From contig NZ_JAAOEN010000032.1 of assembly GCF_011320225.1 (NCBI RefSeq), positions 1-36,488 on the forward strand: a DNA stretch of 36,488 nucleotides, in the 5' to 3' direction. The translations under genes and the position numbers were made by a program. Shown here in pieces: positions 17,165 to 25,203 of the stretch (position 1 is its first letter; every line of letters begins with the position of its first letter). This stretch comes from Phytoactinopolyspora limicola (lineage in GTDB: Bacteria > Actinomycetota > Actinomycetes > Jiangellales > Jiangellaceae). The notes below the pieces were generated by a model. The model ran no database searches and was not told the origin of the DNA. It was given only the letters and a program-made list of their open reading frames with translations.

Positions 17165-17568
17165 CCACACCGCCTCCCAACTCCGCCACGCCGTCGGCAC
17201 CATCGGCCGCCGGAGACCGGACCCGCCGGGCGGTGCTCGGCGACCCCCACGTCGATCGCGCGCATGCCGCCGCCACCCCGTTCACCGCCGACTTCCAGGA
17301 GTTCATCACCTCCTACGCGTGGGGTGCGGTGTGGTCGCGGCCCGGCCTGAACCGGCACACCCGGCGGCTCCTCACCATCGCCGTACTCACCGCTCTGCAG
17401 TGTGAGCACGAGCTAGTGATGCATGTACGCGCCGCGCTCGAGGACGACGTCACACCGGACGAGATCAAGGAGGTCCTGTTGCACACCGCCATCTACGCCG
17501 GGTTGCCGGCAGCCAATCGCGCGTTCGGCCTCGCCGCGGACCTCATTCCCGATGAGCACGCCGGCTGA
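17161..17568 (+). CDS. pcaC: 4-carboxymuconolactone decarboxylase
   Basis: A 135-residue CMD/AhpD-family protein that decarboxylates 4-carboxymuconolactone to the enol-lactone acted on by PcaD. Characteristic segments are FQEFITSYAWGAVWSRPGL, LLTIAVLTALQCEHELVMHVRAAL and EIKEVLLHTAIYAGLPAANRAF. The His in HELVMH is in the conserved active-site region; the CxxC of peroxidase-type AhpD proteins is not present. The start ATG at 17161 overlaps the pcaD stop and has TTGGAGAA upstream. It is the last structural pca gene; the regulator follows after 129 bp. Confidence 0.93.
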   Translation: MTTPPPNSATPSAPSAAGDRTRRAVLGDPHVDRAHAAATPFTADFQEFITSYAWGAVWSRPGLNRHTRRLLTIAVLTALQCEHELVMHVRAALEDDVTPDEIKEVLLHTAIYAGLPAANRAFGLAADLIPDEHAG

Positions 17569-17697
17569 AGGGAATACCGTGTATACCCGTCAGGGCCCCG
17601 CTATCGCCCACCGGCCGCGCCCGCCGGGACCGACCGGACCCGGCGCTGTAGGCTCATCCCTAATTCAGCTCGAATGGCCAGGTGAGGGGGTCCAGCC

Positions 17698-18507
17698 ATG
17701 AGCGAGCCGACAGCCAGGGGCTCCGACCACGTGCAGTCGCTGGCCCGCGGCCTCGCCGTGATCCGGGCCTTCAACGCGTCCCGTCCGGAACTCACGCTCA
17801 GCGAGGTTGCCCGAGAGACCAACCTGACCCGGGCAGCCGCTCGCCGCTTCCTGCATACGCTGGTCGACCTCGGCTACGTGCGCACCGATGGCAGGTTGTT
17901 CGCGCTCACGCCGCGCATCCTCGAACTCGGATACGCCTACCTGTCCAGCCTCTCGCTGCCCGAGGTGGCCCAGCCACACCTGGAGCGGCTGGTGGCCGAA
18001 GTCCAGGAGTCCGCGTCCGTGGCGCTCCTCGACGACGTCGACGTCGTCTACGTCGCACGGGTGGCCACATCCCGCATCATGCGGGTCACCATCAACATCG
18101 GCACCCGTTTTCCAGCCCACGCCACCTCGATGGGGCGGGTGCTGCTGGCCGGCCTCGCCCCAGGCGACCTCGACGCTTACCTGGAGCGCGTCGAGCTACG
18201 TCCGTTCACCCAGCACACCGTGACCTCCGAGCCGACCCTGCGCGGCGAGCTAGACCGGGTCCGCAACCAAGGATGGGCCTACGTAGATCAAGAACTCGAG
18301 GAAGGACTGCGCTCCATCGCCGCGCCCATCCGCAACTCCGGGGGCCGGGTTGTGGCCGCGGTCAATATGTCGTCACACGCCAGCCGGACGTCGCTGGAAT
18401 CGGCCCGGCGAGACCTACTCCCACAGCTGCTCGCCGCCGCGGCCCGCATCGAGGCCGACCTCATCGCCATGTCGACCGCCGAGGCCGGCCCCGCCCTCTC
18501 CCGCTGA
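17698..18507 (+). CDS. pcaR: IclR-family regulator of the pca operon
   Basis: A 269-residue IclR-type regulator. Residues ~10-70 form a winged helix-turn-helix (LTLSEVARETNLTRAAARRFLHTLVDLGYV), and the rest is the ligand-binding domain (ATSMGRVLLAGL, GWAYVDQELEEGLRSIAAPI, NMSSHASRT). These segments fit the PcaR/PcaU/PobR branch, which senses 3-oxoadipate, protocatechuate or 4-hydroxybenzoate. AGGGGG upstream of the ATG supports the start. The 129-bp gap after pcaC may hold its own promoter. Likely targets are the divergent region at 11929-12203 (inference). The symbol is by context; ligand and sign of regulation cannot be read. Confidence 0.85.
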   Translation: MSEPTARGSDHVQSLARGLAVIRAFNASRPELTLSEVARETNLTRAAARRFLHTLVDLGYVRTDGRLFALTPRILELGYAYLSSLSLPEVAQPHLERLVAEVQESASVALLDDVDVVYVARVATSRIMRVTINIGTRFPAHATSMGRVLLAGLAPGDLDAYLERVELRPFTQHTVTSEPTLRGELDRVRNQGWAYVDQELEEGLRSIAAPIRNSGGRVVAAVNMSSHASRTSLESARRDLLPQLLAAAARIEADLIAMSTAEAGPALSR

Positions 18508-18871
18508 GGTGTACCGGGCCGTGCGTCGGCCGCCTTCGACGGGACCGCGGCCGGGCCGCTGCGGCCCCCGGTAACCAGGCCTGTGTCGCCAGCCGGACAC
18601 CGCTCGCCGGAACAGGCCGCCGGATGGGAGACTGTTCCTCAGGGACACCGGTACCACTGCGCGCCCGGAGACCACCACACTCCACGCGTGTGCCGGGATA
18701 GCCCTGAGCCGGGTGGGAAAAATCCGGCGGGGAGACGCGGCTGGATCGGTCCCGGGCCGAGGTGGTCCGGCCCAGGACCGGCTGGCCGAACGGCTACCCA
18801 CCGAAGCCGGCGACGCGGCTCCGGGCCGACCCGCCAGGTTTAGAACCCGCGCGAATAAGGGCGCCGGTTCT
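18508..18871. other. Intergenic region between convergent pcaR and lepA
   Basis: This 364-bp stretch has no convincing gene. It contains a short hairpin soon after pcaR (18553-18558 with 18562-18567, loop CTG) and a second hairpin next to the lepA stop. Both may end convergent transcription. I see no tRNA or repeat in it. Confidence 0.6.
18842..18871. terminator. Hairpin between pcaR and lepA 3' ends
   Basis: AGAACC (18842-18847) pairs with GGTTCT (18866-18871); after one C-C mismatch the stem continues with GCGC on both sides. On the plus strand it is followed by CTATTTCTT, moderately T-rich, so it could stop transcription coming from pcaR, and it also sits at the lepA stop codon. Confidence 0.5.
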
Positions 18872-20743
18872 CTATTTCTTCCCGGTTGCCTTACCACCAG
18901 CGGAGTCGGACGACAGCGCCGCGATGAACGCCTCCTGGGGTACCTCTACCCGGCCGACCATCTTCATCCGCTTCTTACCTTCCTTCTGCCGCTCCAGCAG
19001 CTTGCGCTTCCGGGTGATATCGCCGCCGTAGCATTTGGCGAGCACATCTTTGCGGATGGCACGGATGTTCTCACGAGCGATCACGCGAGCGCCGATGGCC
19101 GCCTGGATTGGCACCTCGAACTGCTGCCGCGGGATGAGTTCTTTCAGCTTGCCGGCCATCGCGACACCGTAGGTGTACGCCTTGTCTTTGTGCACGATGG
19201 CGCTAAAGGCGTCGACGGGGTCTCCATGCAACAGGATGTCGACCTTGACCAGAGCGGACTCGGCCTGCTCAGTGGGCTCGTAGTCGAGGCTGGCGTATCC
19301 GCGGGTGCGTGATTTGAGGGCGTCGAAGAAGTCGAACACGATCTCCGCCAACGGCAGTGTGTAGCGCAGTTCGACCCGATCCTCGGAAAGGTAGTCCATA
19401 CCCAGCAGCACGCCCCGCCGGGACTGGCACAACTCCATGATGGCGCCCACATACTCGCTCGGCGCAAGGACGGTGGCCCGAACCATGGGCTCCCATACCG
19501 TGGCGATCTTCCCGGTAGGAAATTCACTCGGATTGGTGACCACGAGATGTTCACCGTCTTCCATCAGCACCTCATACACAACGTTGGGTGCGGTAGAGAT
19601 GAGGTCCAGGCCGAACTCACGCTCCAGCCGCTCCCGAACGATCTCCAAGTGCAACAGGCCCAGGAACCCACACCGGAAGCCGAACCCGAGCGCTCCGGAC
19701 GTCTCCGGCTCGTAGACGAGTGCTGCATCGTTGAGCTTGAGTTTGTCGAGTGCGTCCCTGAGGTCCGGGTAGTCCGAACCGTCGAGCGGATACAGGCCGG
19801 AGAACACCATCGGCTTCGGCTCGCGATACCCGGCGAGTGCTTGGGTGGCCGGCTTGCCGACGATGGTGACGGTGTCACCGACCTTGGACTGGCGGACGTC
19901 CTTCACCCCGGTGATCAGGTAGCCGACCTCACCGACGCCGAGTCCGGCACTGGGTGTCATCTCCGGAGAGATGACACCAATCTCCAACAGCTCGTGTGTC
20001 GCCTTCGTGGACATCATCAAGATGCGCTCACGTGGAGTGAGCCGGCCATCGATGACCCGCACGTAGGTGACCACGCCGCGATAGGCGTCGTAGACACTGT
20101 CGAAGATCATGGCGCGGGCCGGAGCATCAGCGGTTCCCGTCGGCGCCGGGACTTCCGCGACGATCCGTTCGAGTAGCTCTTCGACTCCCTCTCCCGTTTT
20201 GCCGCTCACCCGCAGGACGTCGTCCACCTCACAGCCGATGAGCTGGGCGAGTTCGGCGGCGTATTTGTCGGGTTGGGCCGCCGGCAGGTCGATCTTGTTC
20301 AAGACCGGGATCACCTGGAGGTCGTTCTCCATCGCCATGTAGAGATTGGCCAGTGTCTGGGCCTCGATGCCCTGGGCGGCATCCACCAGCAGGACCGCAC
20401 CCTCACACGCCGCCAAGCTCCGACTGACCTCATATGAGAAGTCGACATGGCCGGGGGTGTCGATGAGATTCAGCACGTGCGCGCGCCCGGACACCGGACC
20501 AGCGGACGGAGTGAACGGCAACCGGACCGCCTGGCTCTTGATGGTGATGCCACGCTCGCGCTCGATGTCCATCCGATCGAGATATTGATCACGCATCGCC
20601 CGATCTTCGACTACGCCGGTGATCTGGAGCATGCGGTCGGCCAACGTGGACTTGCCATGGTCGATGTGCGCGATGATGCAGAAGTTGCGGATCAACTCGG
20701 GCGGTGTCGCGGCCGGCGCAAGAGCGTCAGGGGTGAGTGGCAT
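18872..20743 (-). CDS. lepA: Elongation factor 4 (LepA)
   Basis: A 623-residue ribosome-associated translational GTPase that back-translocates or remodels elongating ribosomes. G1 is AHIDHGKS, G2 lies in [11 protein letters not shown]3 is DTPGHVDF, and G4 is NKIDLP. The LepA-specific C-terminal domain is present ([62 protein letters not shown]). The N terminus has about 15 extra residues before [15 protein letters not shown] and the C terminus a short Ser/Gly/Lys tail. Only a weak ribosome site precedes the ATG at 20743, so a start a few codons inside is possible. Part of the conserved lepA-rpsT-holA-comEC neighbourhood. Confidence 0.97.
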   Translation of the reverse strand: MPLTPDALAPAATPPELIRNFCIIAHIDHGKSTLADRMLQITGVVEDRAMRDQYLDRMDIERERGITIKSQAVRLPFTPSAGPVSGRAHVLNLIDTPGHVDFSYEVSRSLAACEGAVLLVDAAQGIEAQTLANLYMAMENDLQVIPVLNKIDLPAAQPDKYAAELAQLIGCEVDDVLRVSGKTGEGVEELLERIVAEVPAPTGTADAPARAMIFDSVYDAYRGVVTYVRVIDGRLTPRERILMMSTKATHELLEIGVISPEMTPSAGLGVGEVGYLITGVKDVRQSKVGDTVTIVGKPATQALAGYREPKPMVFSGLYPLDGSDYPDLRDALDKLKLNDAALVYEPETSGALGFGFRCGFLGLLHLEIVRERLEREFGLDLISTAPNVVYEVLMEDGEHLVVTNPSEFPTGKIATVWEPMVRATVLAPSEYVGAIMELCQSRRGVLLGMDYLSEDRVELRYTLPLAEIVFDFFDALKSRTRGYASLDYEPTEQAESALVKVDILLHGDPVDAFSAIVHKDKAYTYGVAMAGKLKELIPRQQFEVPIQAAIGARVIARENIRAIRKDVLAKCYGGDITRKRKLLERQKEGKKRMKMVGRVEVPQEAFIAALSSDSAGGKATGKK

Positions 20744-21034
20744 CAGTGTTCCGGGTCAGAGGTCCGTCGCCGGACCTGGCCTACAGGGATGCGGAGCGGG
20801 TGGTGCCGTGGTCATCCCATCATCCCACGAGTACCACCCAAGCCGTGCCACAGAGCGCTTGAAACTGGGCACGCGAGCCGCCATAGTGATCGTTGGGTCG
20901 CGTCGCCGGCACGTCCGGCGTTCGGCACAGCTGGCCTGCCGGTGCCGTGGGCGTGGTCTGGATCGACATGTCTACCCGCCGCGTCGCGGAGGAGTAGGCC
21001 GCAGTACCCATTTTGTGGAGCCGAGGAGTTTCGC
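20744..21034. other. Divergent intergenic region lepA / C39-like gene
   Basis: About 290 bp that must hold the promoters for lepA (minus) and the secreted C39-like gene (plus). I find no clear -35/-10 pair, BldD-type box or stable terminator. GAGGAG at 21023-21028 is the ribosome site for the GTG at 21035. Confidence 0.5.
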
Positions 21035-22543
21035 GTGTCCCGCTCAGAGCCTGTTCCTCACCCCCCGCCGGGCTCGCGGGCCGTTACATCCGCAACGGCC
21101 CGGCACGGCCGCGTCACCAGCGCCGCCGTCACGGCGGCGATGTTGCTGTCGGTCTTCGGCGCAGTTCCGGCAACGGGCAGCGGCGACACACCGACCGAGA
21201 GTGCCCACGCATCCAGCGAGGCCGAGTCCCGGATCGATTTCACGTCATGGGCCAACGGCGCCGACTGGCGCCTGGGTGCGGCCGACGGCGTCACCGTGCT
21301 CCCGGGCCAACGCACCGGCATCATCATGACCAGCGCAGTCGACACCGTCACCGTGCGCGACACCAGCGGCGCGGCACAGGAGTGGGAGTACTCCACGTGG
21401 ACATCACCTCTCGTCGAGTTGGAGTTCGACGCAACCGAGCTGGTGGCCTCATGGAACGCCGGAACACCGGCTGGAACCTGGATATCCGTCGAGGTTCAAG
21501 GCACTTACACCGACGGCGACACCACCCCGTGGTACGAAATGGGCCGCTGGACGGCCAGTGACACCGCGGTTCCACGGGCCAGCGTCGACAACCAGTCCGA
21601 CGACCACAGCGCGGTCTTCACCGACACTCTCGTCGTCGGGCCGGCGGTGGATCACGACGACGTCGTCGAACCGATCGACGACACCGGTCGTCCCGGCGAG
21701 TCGTCACCATTAGACAACGACGCCACGGGCGCCGAGACCGACACAAGCCCCCTGCTGAGCGCCTACCAAACACGAGTGACGATGTACCGACCGCCGGGCA
21801 GCACCCGGATGCCGCGGGTGTGGATGCTGGGTGCCATGGCATCGAACATCCCGCCTCGCACCAGCGTGCCGCCTAGTGCGGGTGGCGAGGCCTGGGGCGA
21901 AGAGCTGGCCGTACCACGCCGGTCCAAGTACACCCACCTCGACAATTACCCCGAGTACGGCGGTGGTGAAGGCTGGTCCAGTCCCACGGCTACCACCATG
22001 GTCATGGAGTACTTCGGGGTGATGCCACCGCGCTCGCACATGGCCTGGATCGAAGCCGGCTACAAAGACCCGCAGGTAGCCCACGCCGCGCGAATGACGT
22101 GGGACCACGCGTTCGAGGGCGCTGGGAACTGGCCGTTCAACACCGCCTACGCCGCGTCGTTCCGCCAGCTCGACGCATTCATCACCCGGCTGCGCTCGTT
22201 AGACGACATCGAACGCTTCATCGCCGCTGGTATACCCGTCATCACATCGCAGTCGTTCAGCATCGACGAACTCGACGGCGCCGGGTACAGCACGTCGGGC
22301 ACCCTTATGGTGGTCGTCGGCTTCACCGACGGCGGGGACGTCATCGTCAACGACCCAGCGGCCGAATCCACCGCCGGGGTCCGCCGGATCTACGATCGCG
22401 AACAGTTCGAGCAAGTATGGCTGCGCACTCGGCGGGTTCTACCCGGCGACGACGTCGGAACCGGCTCCGGCGGCATCGTTTACGTCATCAAGCCCTACCA
22501 GCACGAGCTCCCGGCCCCGACCGGGCAAGATCACGCCTGGTGA
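21035..22543 (+). CDS. Secreted C39-like protein with apparently lost catalytic residues
   Basis: A 502-residue exported protein. The GTG start has GAGGAG six bases upstream. Residues ~25-50 form a signal peptide ([24 protein letters not shown]). The middle is a beta-rich, Asp/Thr-rich region (about 70-260) that begins [13 protein letters not shown]. The C-terminal ~230 residues match the actinobacterial Peptidase_C39_2-like domain: [27 protein letters not shown] and [21 protein letters not shown]. In the usual family pattern the first segment reads WCSPT with the nucleophilic Cys, and the second GHLMVVVGF with the catalytic His. Here these are Ser (TCC) and Thr (ACC), while the Asp in VNDPA remains. 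It may bind rather than cleave peptide. Confidence 0.8.
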   Translation: MSRSEPVPHPPPGSRAVTSATARHGRVTSAAVTAAMLLSVFGAVPATGSGDTPTESAHASSEAESRIDFTSWANGADWRLGAADGVTVLPGQRTGIIMTSAVDTVTVRDTSGAAQEWEYSTWTSPLVELEFDATELVASWNAGTPAGTWISVEVQGTYTDGDTTPWYEMGRWTASDTAVPRASVDNQSDDHSAVFTDTLVVGPAVDHDDVVEPIDDTGRPGESSPLDNDATGAETDTSPLLSAYQTRVTMYRPPGSTRMPRVWMLGAMASNIPPRTSVPPSAGGEAWGEELAVPRRSKYTHLDNYPEYGGGEGWSSPTATTMVMEYFGVMPPRSHMAWIEAGYKDPQVAHAARMTWDHAFEGAGNWPFNTAYAASFRQLDAFITRLRSLDDIERFIAAGIPVITSQSFSIDELDGAGYSTSGTLMVVVGFTDGGDVIVNDPAAESTAGVRRIYDREQFEQVWLRTRRVLPGDDVGTGSGGIVYVIKPYQHELPAPTGQDHAW

Positions 22544-22548
22544 AACTC

Positions 22549-22566
22549 GTGCCCGGCGCCGGGCAC
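22549..22566 (+). terminator. Palindrome after C39-like gene
   Basis: An 18-bp perfect palindrome, GTGCCCGGC facing GCCGGGCAC, begins five bases after the stop codon. No T-tract follows, so termination is plausible but not certain. Confidence 0.5.
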
Positions 22567-22671
22567 CCCTGCGGCTGACCTGGCTGCCCAGGCGCGGATC
22601 TCCGGTGCAGCACATGGGTGCCAGCACGTCGTACCGCGCGGCCGGAGCTGGCCGGAACGCTGCGCCCCTGG

Positions 22672-22677
22672 TATGGT
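22672..22677 (+). promoter_or_regulatory. Possible -10 element of rpsT
   Basis: TATGGT at 22672-22677 is a reasonable -10 for an actinobacterial ribosomal-protein promoter. The -35 region is not clear. It would give a leader of about 130 nt before the GTG of rpsT. Confidence 0.3.
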
Positions 22678-22811
22678 TATCGATTGTGTGTCCGCCCAGG
22701 TCGCGGATGCGCCGACTCTCTTACGCCGCCGTGATGGTTCCCCACCGTTACGTGTCCCGAGAGAGTTTGACGCCCTCAGACCTACAACATCGACGTAAAG
22801 GCACTCGTTTC

Positions 22812-23072
22812 GTGGCGAATATCAAGTCCCAGAAGAAGCGCATCCTGACCAACGAGAAGGCGCGCGTGCGCAACAAGTCGGTCCGCTCGTCGCTCAAGAC
22901 GGCCATCCGGCGGTTCCACGAGGCTGCTGACGCCGGCGACGCCGACAGCGCAGCCAACGCCGCGCGCACGGCCAACCGTGAGCTCGACAAGGCAGCCTCG
23001 AGGGGCGTTATCCACAAGAACCAGGCGGCCAACCGCAAGTCGGCTATCGCCAAGCGGTCCGCCGCACTCTGA
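22812..23072 (+). CDS. rpsT: 30S ribosomal protein S20
   Basis: The 86-residue protein begins [34 protein letters not shown] and ends with [17 protein letters not shown], the full S20 pattern: a basic three-helix protein that binds 16S rRNA early in 30S assembly. The GTG at 22812 is the family-consistent start; AAAGG lies about ten bases upstream. The longer open frame upstream has no similarity to S20 and is leader. Convergent with the HAD gene; opposite in direction to lepA and holA, as is usual in actinobacteria. A strong terminator follows. Confidence 0.97.
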   Translation: MANIKSQKKRILTNEKARVRNKSVRSSLKTAIRRFHEAADAGDADSAANAARTANRELDKAASRGVIHKNQAANRKSAIAKRSAAL

Positions 23073-23140
23073 GCCCGCAGCGGCCCGGCAATCACCGGGT
23101 CGACCGTGGGTATCTCCGAGATTTTCATTTCGGCTGGCCC

Positions 23141-23186
23141 GGAACGGCGCCGTCCTCCTCGCGGAGGGCGGCGCCGTTCCTCTTTT
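23141..23186 (+). terminator. Strong intrinsic terminator of rpsT
   Basis: GGAACGGCGCCG and CCTCC pair with GGAGG and CGGCGCCGTTCC around a TCGC tetraloop, an almost continuous 18-bp stem with one T-G mismatch/wobble, followed by TCTTTT (23181-23186). This is the clearest rho-independent terminator in the left part of the accessory block. Confidence 0.88.
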
Positions 23187-23303
23187 CCTGGCGCGCCGCC
23201 CACGTGCGTCATGCACCGGCCGGTCGCCCACCAACTCGGGATGTATCGGCTCAGGGTTGTTGTCGACTCAAGGGATGTCGGCTCTAGGACGCGGCTTCTT
23301 CGA

Positions 23304-23415
23304 GTTGTGGCGCCTCAGGGTTGTGGCGCCTCAGGGTTGTGGCGTCTCAGGGTTGTGGCGTCTCAGGGTTGTGGCGTCTCAGGGTTGTGGCGTCTCAGGG
23401 TTGTGGCGTCTCAGG
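23304..23415. repeat. Seven-copy 16-bp tandem repeat
   Basis: Seven head-to-tail units of 16 bp. Units 1-2 read GTTGTGGCGCCTCAGG and units 3-7 read GTTGTGGCGTCTCAGG, differing only at position 10. A degenerate copy lies near 23248-23275. The array ends at the stop codon of the HAD gene (23411-23413), so it would be transcribed as that gene's 3' UTR. The near-identity indicates recent slippage or expansion. It looks like a minisatellite; there are no spacers, so it is not CRISPR. Confidence 0.95.
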
Positions 23416-24058
23416 GCGGGCCGAGCACGGCCCGGATCCCGTCGGCACACGTCGCGGAGATCACGGTGGGCTTGAAGGCCTTCTCCGTCCATTGCCGCCC
23501 ACGCGCCACCCAGGCACTGGAGATATTCGCCTGATGTGCGCCCGCGATGTCCGATGCGGGATTGTCGCCGATCATCCACGCGCCGCGTAGCGGCTCCCCA
23601 GCCGCCGCGGCGGCCCGCTCGAAGATTCTCGGATCCGGCTTCCAGACCCCGGCCGCCTCGGAGACCAGCCAACCGTCGACCATGGCATCAAGTCCACTGG
23701 CCCGAATCTTGTACTCCTGCGTCGCAACCGCCCCGTTCGTGATGATAATCACAGTCCATCCGGCCTCTCGTGCCGCACTCAGCGCCGCCCGCTCGGCTGG
23801 TTCCACCACCATGCCACCCACGAGGCCGTCGAGCACGGCCGAAGCGATGTCCTCGACAGCTCCATCGAGCCCATATCGGTCTTTCACATCCACGACGAAG
23901 TCGGTGAGCGGCAGCGGCGCCCCGGCGTCGCGGTCGAGGAGCCAGCCGAGATCGGCCGGAGATGCGTCGATCTCACCGAGGAAGCGCTCCGCCCATGAGC
24001 GCATGGCAGATGTGCGATCGAGCAGCGTGTCGTCTAGGTCAAGAAACAACAAACTCAC
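23411..24058 (-). CDS. HAD-superfamily hydrolase
   Basis: A 215-residue haloacid-dehalogenase-fold protein, probably a small-molecule phosphatase. Motif I is FLDLDDTLLD (nucleophile and acid Asp), motif II lies in VIIITNGA, motif III is the Lys in VWKPDPRIF, and motif IV is MIGDNPASDIAGA. A helical cap of about 70 residues lies between motifs I and II (subclass C1). The start is the GTG at 24056-24058; no good ribosome site is visible. Convergent with rpsT, and divergent across a 1.1-kb gap from the acyltransferase operon. The substrate cannot be predicted. Its last codons touch the 16-bp tandem array. Confidence 0.88.
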   Translation of the reverse strand: MSLLFLDLDDTLLDRTSAMRSWAERFLGEIDASPADLGWLLDRDAGAPLPLTDFVVDVKDRYGLDGAVEDIASAVLDGLVGGMVVEPAERAALSAAREAGWTVIIITNGAVATQEYKIRASGLDAMVDGWLVSEAAGVWKPDPRIFERAAAAAGEPLRGAWMIGDNPASDIAGAHQANISSAWVARGRQWTEKAFKPTVISATCADGIRAVLGPP

Positions 24059-24679
24059 CCGAAGACGTTAGGAGATCGCTGGCCCGGCCGTCCACCCCGA
24101 TGCCTTAGTGATCGCGCATATTTGAAGTTATCAACACCAATTCAGACATGCGAGTTCCATCTATCACAAGGATCGCCAGTCAGACATTCGACACCGAGCC
24201 CCAGATAACGAGCAGTTTGGCTCATCACTTGGGTGCGCCACACCACCAGTCAACCCGCACCGAATCCTCCGATCGCTGCACCGCCCGTCACATCTACCAG
24301 CGACGCCGTGGCCGGTGACACGTCACCGACAGTCAGGGTGGCGGTCGAGGTCCACCGGACGCTTCAGTCGGCTAGCGACCTCACCATGGCCCGGCAGCCA
24401 CCTCACCTCACACCGACCCCTGATCACCCACCCCTCACCGAGCATCAGGGCACGCCAACAGCCACGGCCGTTACCCCTTTCACGGACCCGCCAAACCCGC
24501 CACGGCGCCCGATTCGGATCATCAACACGTCCGACCGGCACGGCACAACACCGCCTCCCATCGACGGCACTGGACCCGGGACGATTTCCGCTCACATGGC
24601 TGGCACAGTTCACCTGTAGACAGCGCCACCACATTCACCAGTCAATATCCGAGAATTCTCACTTAACGTTGATCATAGA

Positions 24680-24692
24680 TAACACAGAGTTA
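24680..24692. promoter_or_regulatory. BldD box (perfect consensus match)
   Basis: TAACACAGAGTTA matches every fixed position of the published Streptomyces BldD palindrome TNACNC(A/T)GNGTNA. It lies 59 bp upstream of the candidate -35 of the c-di-GMP enzyme operon and in the same accessory block as a BldD-type gene (30500-31003). Under equal base frequencies such a match is expected about once per 131 kb. Binding by the local BldD protein is inferred. Confidence 0.7.
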
Positions 24693-24751
24693 CGGCATTC
24701 GGTGCTTGCGTCAGTGACGGTCGGTGAACTATTATCACGTAAAGTAGTTTG

Positions 24752-24780
24752 TTGCCATTGGTCCGATTCTCCGATATTGT
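24752..24780 (+). promoter_or_regulatory. Candidate sigma-70-type promoter
   Basis: TTGCCA (24752-24757) and TATTGT (24775-24780) are separated by 17 bp, a good housekeeping-type promoter. Transcription would start near 24787 and run through the hairpin series towards the acyltransferase operon. Confidence 0.55.
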
Positions 24781-24786
24781 TCTAAC

Positions 24787-25063
24787 TGTTCGCGGGAATT
24801 CGGGTCGCAACAGGCTCGATGCTCCAGATTGAGCGAAGTGATGAGCAGCAAGCTATTATTAGCGTACTGTTCTTCATAGCGGTTCAGGATTCCTGCGTCC
24901 TCACGGCCAAGGCCGTGACCTAGACCCGGTGCGGCTCCGCCCTACCCACCCCGCACCGAGATAAGGGGCGTGGTGTGCTCGTCCGGGGATGAGCGCACCA
25001 CGCCCCGCACAAGCGGTGGCAGGATCCAACGGGGGGCGGATCCTGCCACCGCTGTTTATTTCT
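24787..25063 (+). ncRNA. Structured leader or small RNA with four tandem hairpins
   Basis: From the candidate promoter to the terminator the transcript would be about 275 nt. Hairpin a: 24901-24908 with 24911-24918 (8 bp, AA loop). Hairpin b: 24927-24934 with 24951-24958, loop CTCCGCCCTACCCACC. Hairpin c: 24965-24980 with 24991-25006 (16 bp, one G-U), loop containing GGGG. Hairpin d: 25013-25027 with 25038-25052 (15 bp), loop containing GGGGGG, then a T-rich tail. The C-rich loop of b could pair with the G-rich loops of c or d. It may be an independent RNA or an attenuator controlling the downstream operon. I do not recognise a known riboswitch or RNA class. Confidence 0.45.
25013..25063 (+). 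terminator. Intrinsic terminator upstream of the acyltransferase operon
   Basis: GCGGTGGCAGGATCC (25013-25027) pairs exactly with 25038-25052 across a 10-nt loop and is followed by TGTTTATTTCT. It lies 140 bp before the first operon gene, so it either ends a small RNA or works as a conditional terminator. Confidence 0.85.
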
Positions 25064-25203
25064 CGGGGAATTCTTCTCCATCCGACGTCAAGTCGCCCTC
25101 ATCGCGAGACAGGCCGTTCTACCTGAGGCCGCCGCGCGACCATCCATTTCAGTTTAGCCACCCGATATATAGCCATAGCGGGCTAATTGGGCACCATAGA
25201 CCT

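Larger units (their letters stand above)
24059..25203. other. 1.1-kb regulatory intergenic region
   Basis: This is the longest gene-free stretch of the window, lying between divergent genes. The part from about 24620 to 24900 is notably AT-richer than its surroundings. It holds a perfect BldD-type box (24680-24692), a promoter-like pair (24752-24780), four consecutive hairpins (24901-25052) with an intrinsic terminator, and a second possible -10 (TATATA, 25166-25171) before the acyltransferase. A 128-codon frame at 24233-24619 is Pro/Thr-rich and looks non-coding. Confidence 0.7.

Noticed and set aside
18508-18871. tRNA or small RNA gene between pcaR and lepA
   Set aside because: No cloverleaf, T-loop or anticodon arm could be found; only short hairpins near the gene ends.
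23304-23415. CRISPR array
   Set aside because: Units are only 16 bp and directly adjacent with no variable spacers, and there are no cas genes in the window.
24233-24619. Possible 128-residue protein
   Set aside because: The translation is Pro/Thr/Ala-rich without domain pattern or ribosome site, and it lies in a regulatory intergenic region. It most likely reflects composition.
24787-25063. Known c-di-GMP riboswitch or actinobacterial 6C RNA
   Set aside because: The hairpins and C-rich loop prompted the idea, but I cannot match the conserved core of the c-di-GMP riboswitch, and only one loop is C-rich. An Rfam search would decide.
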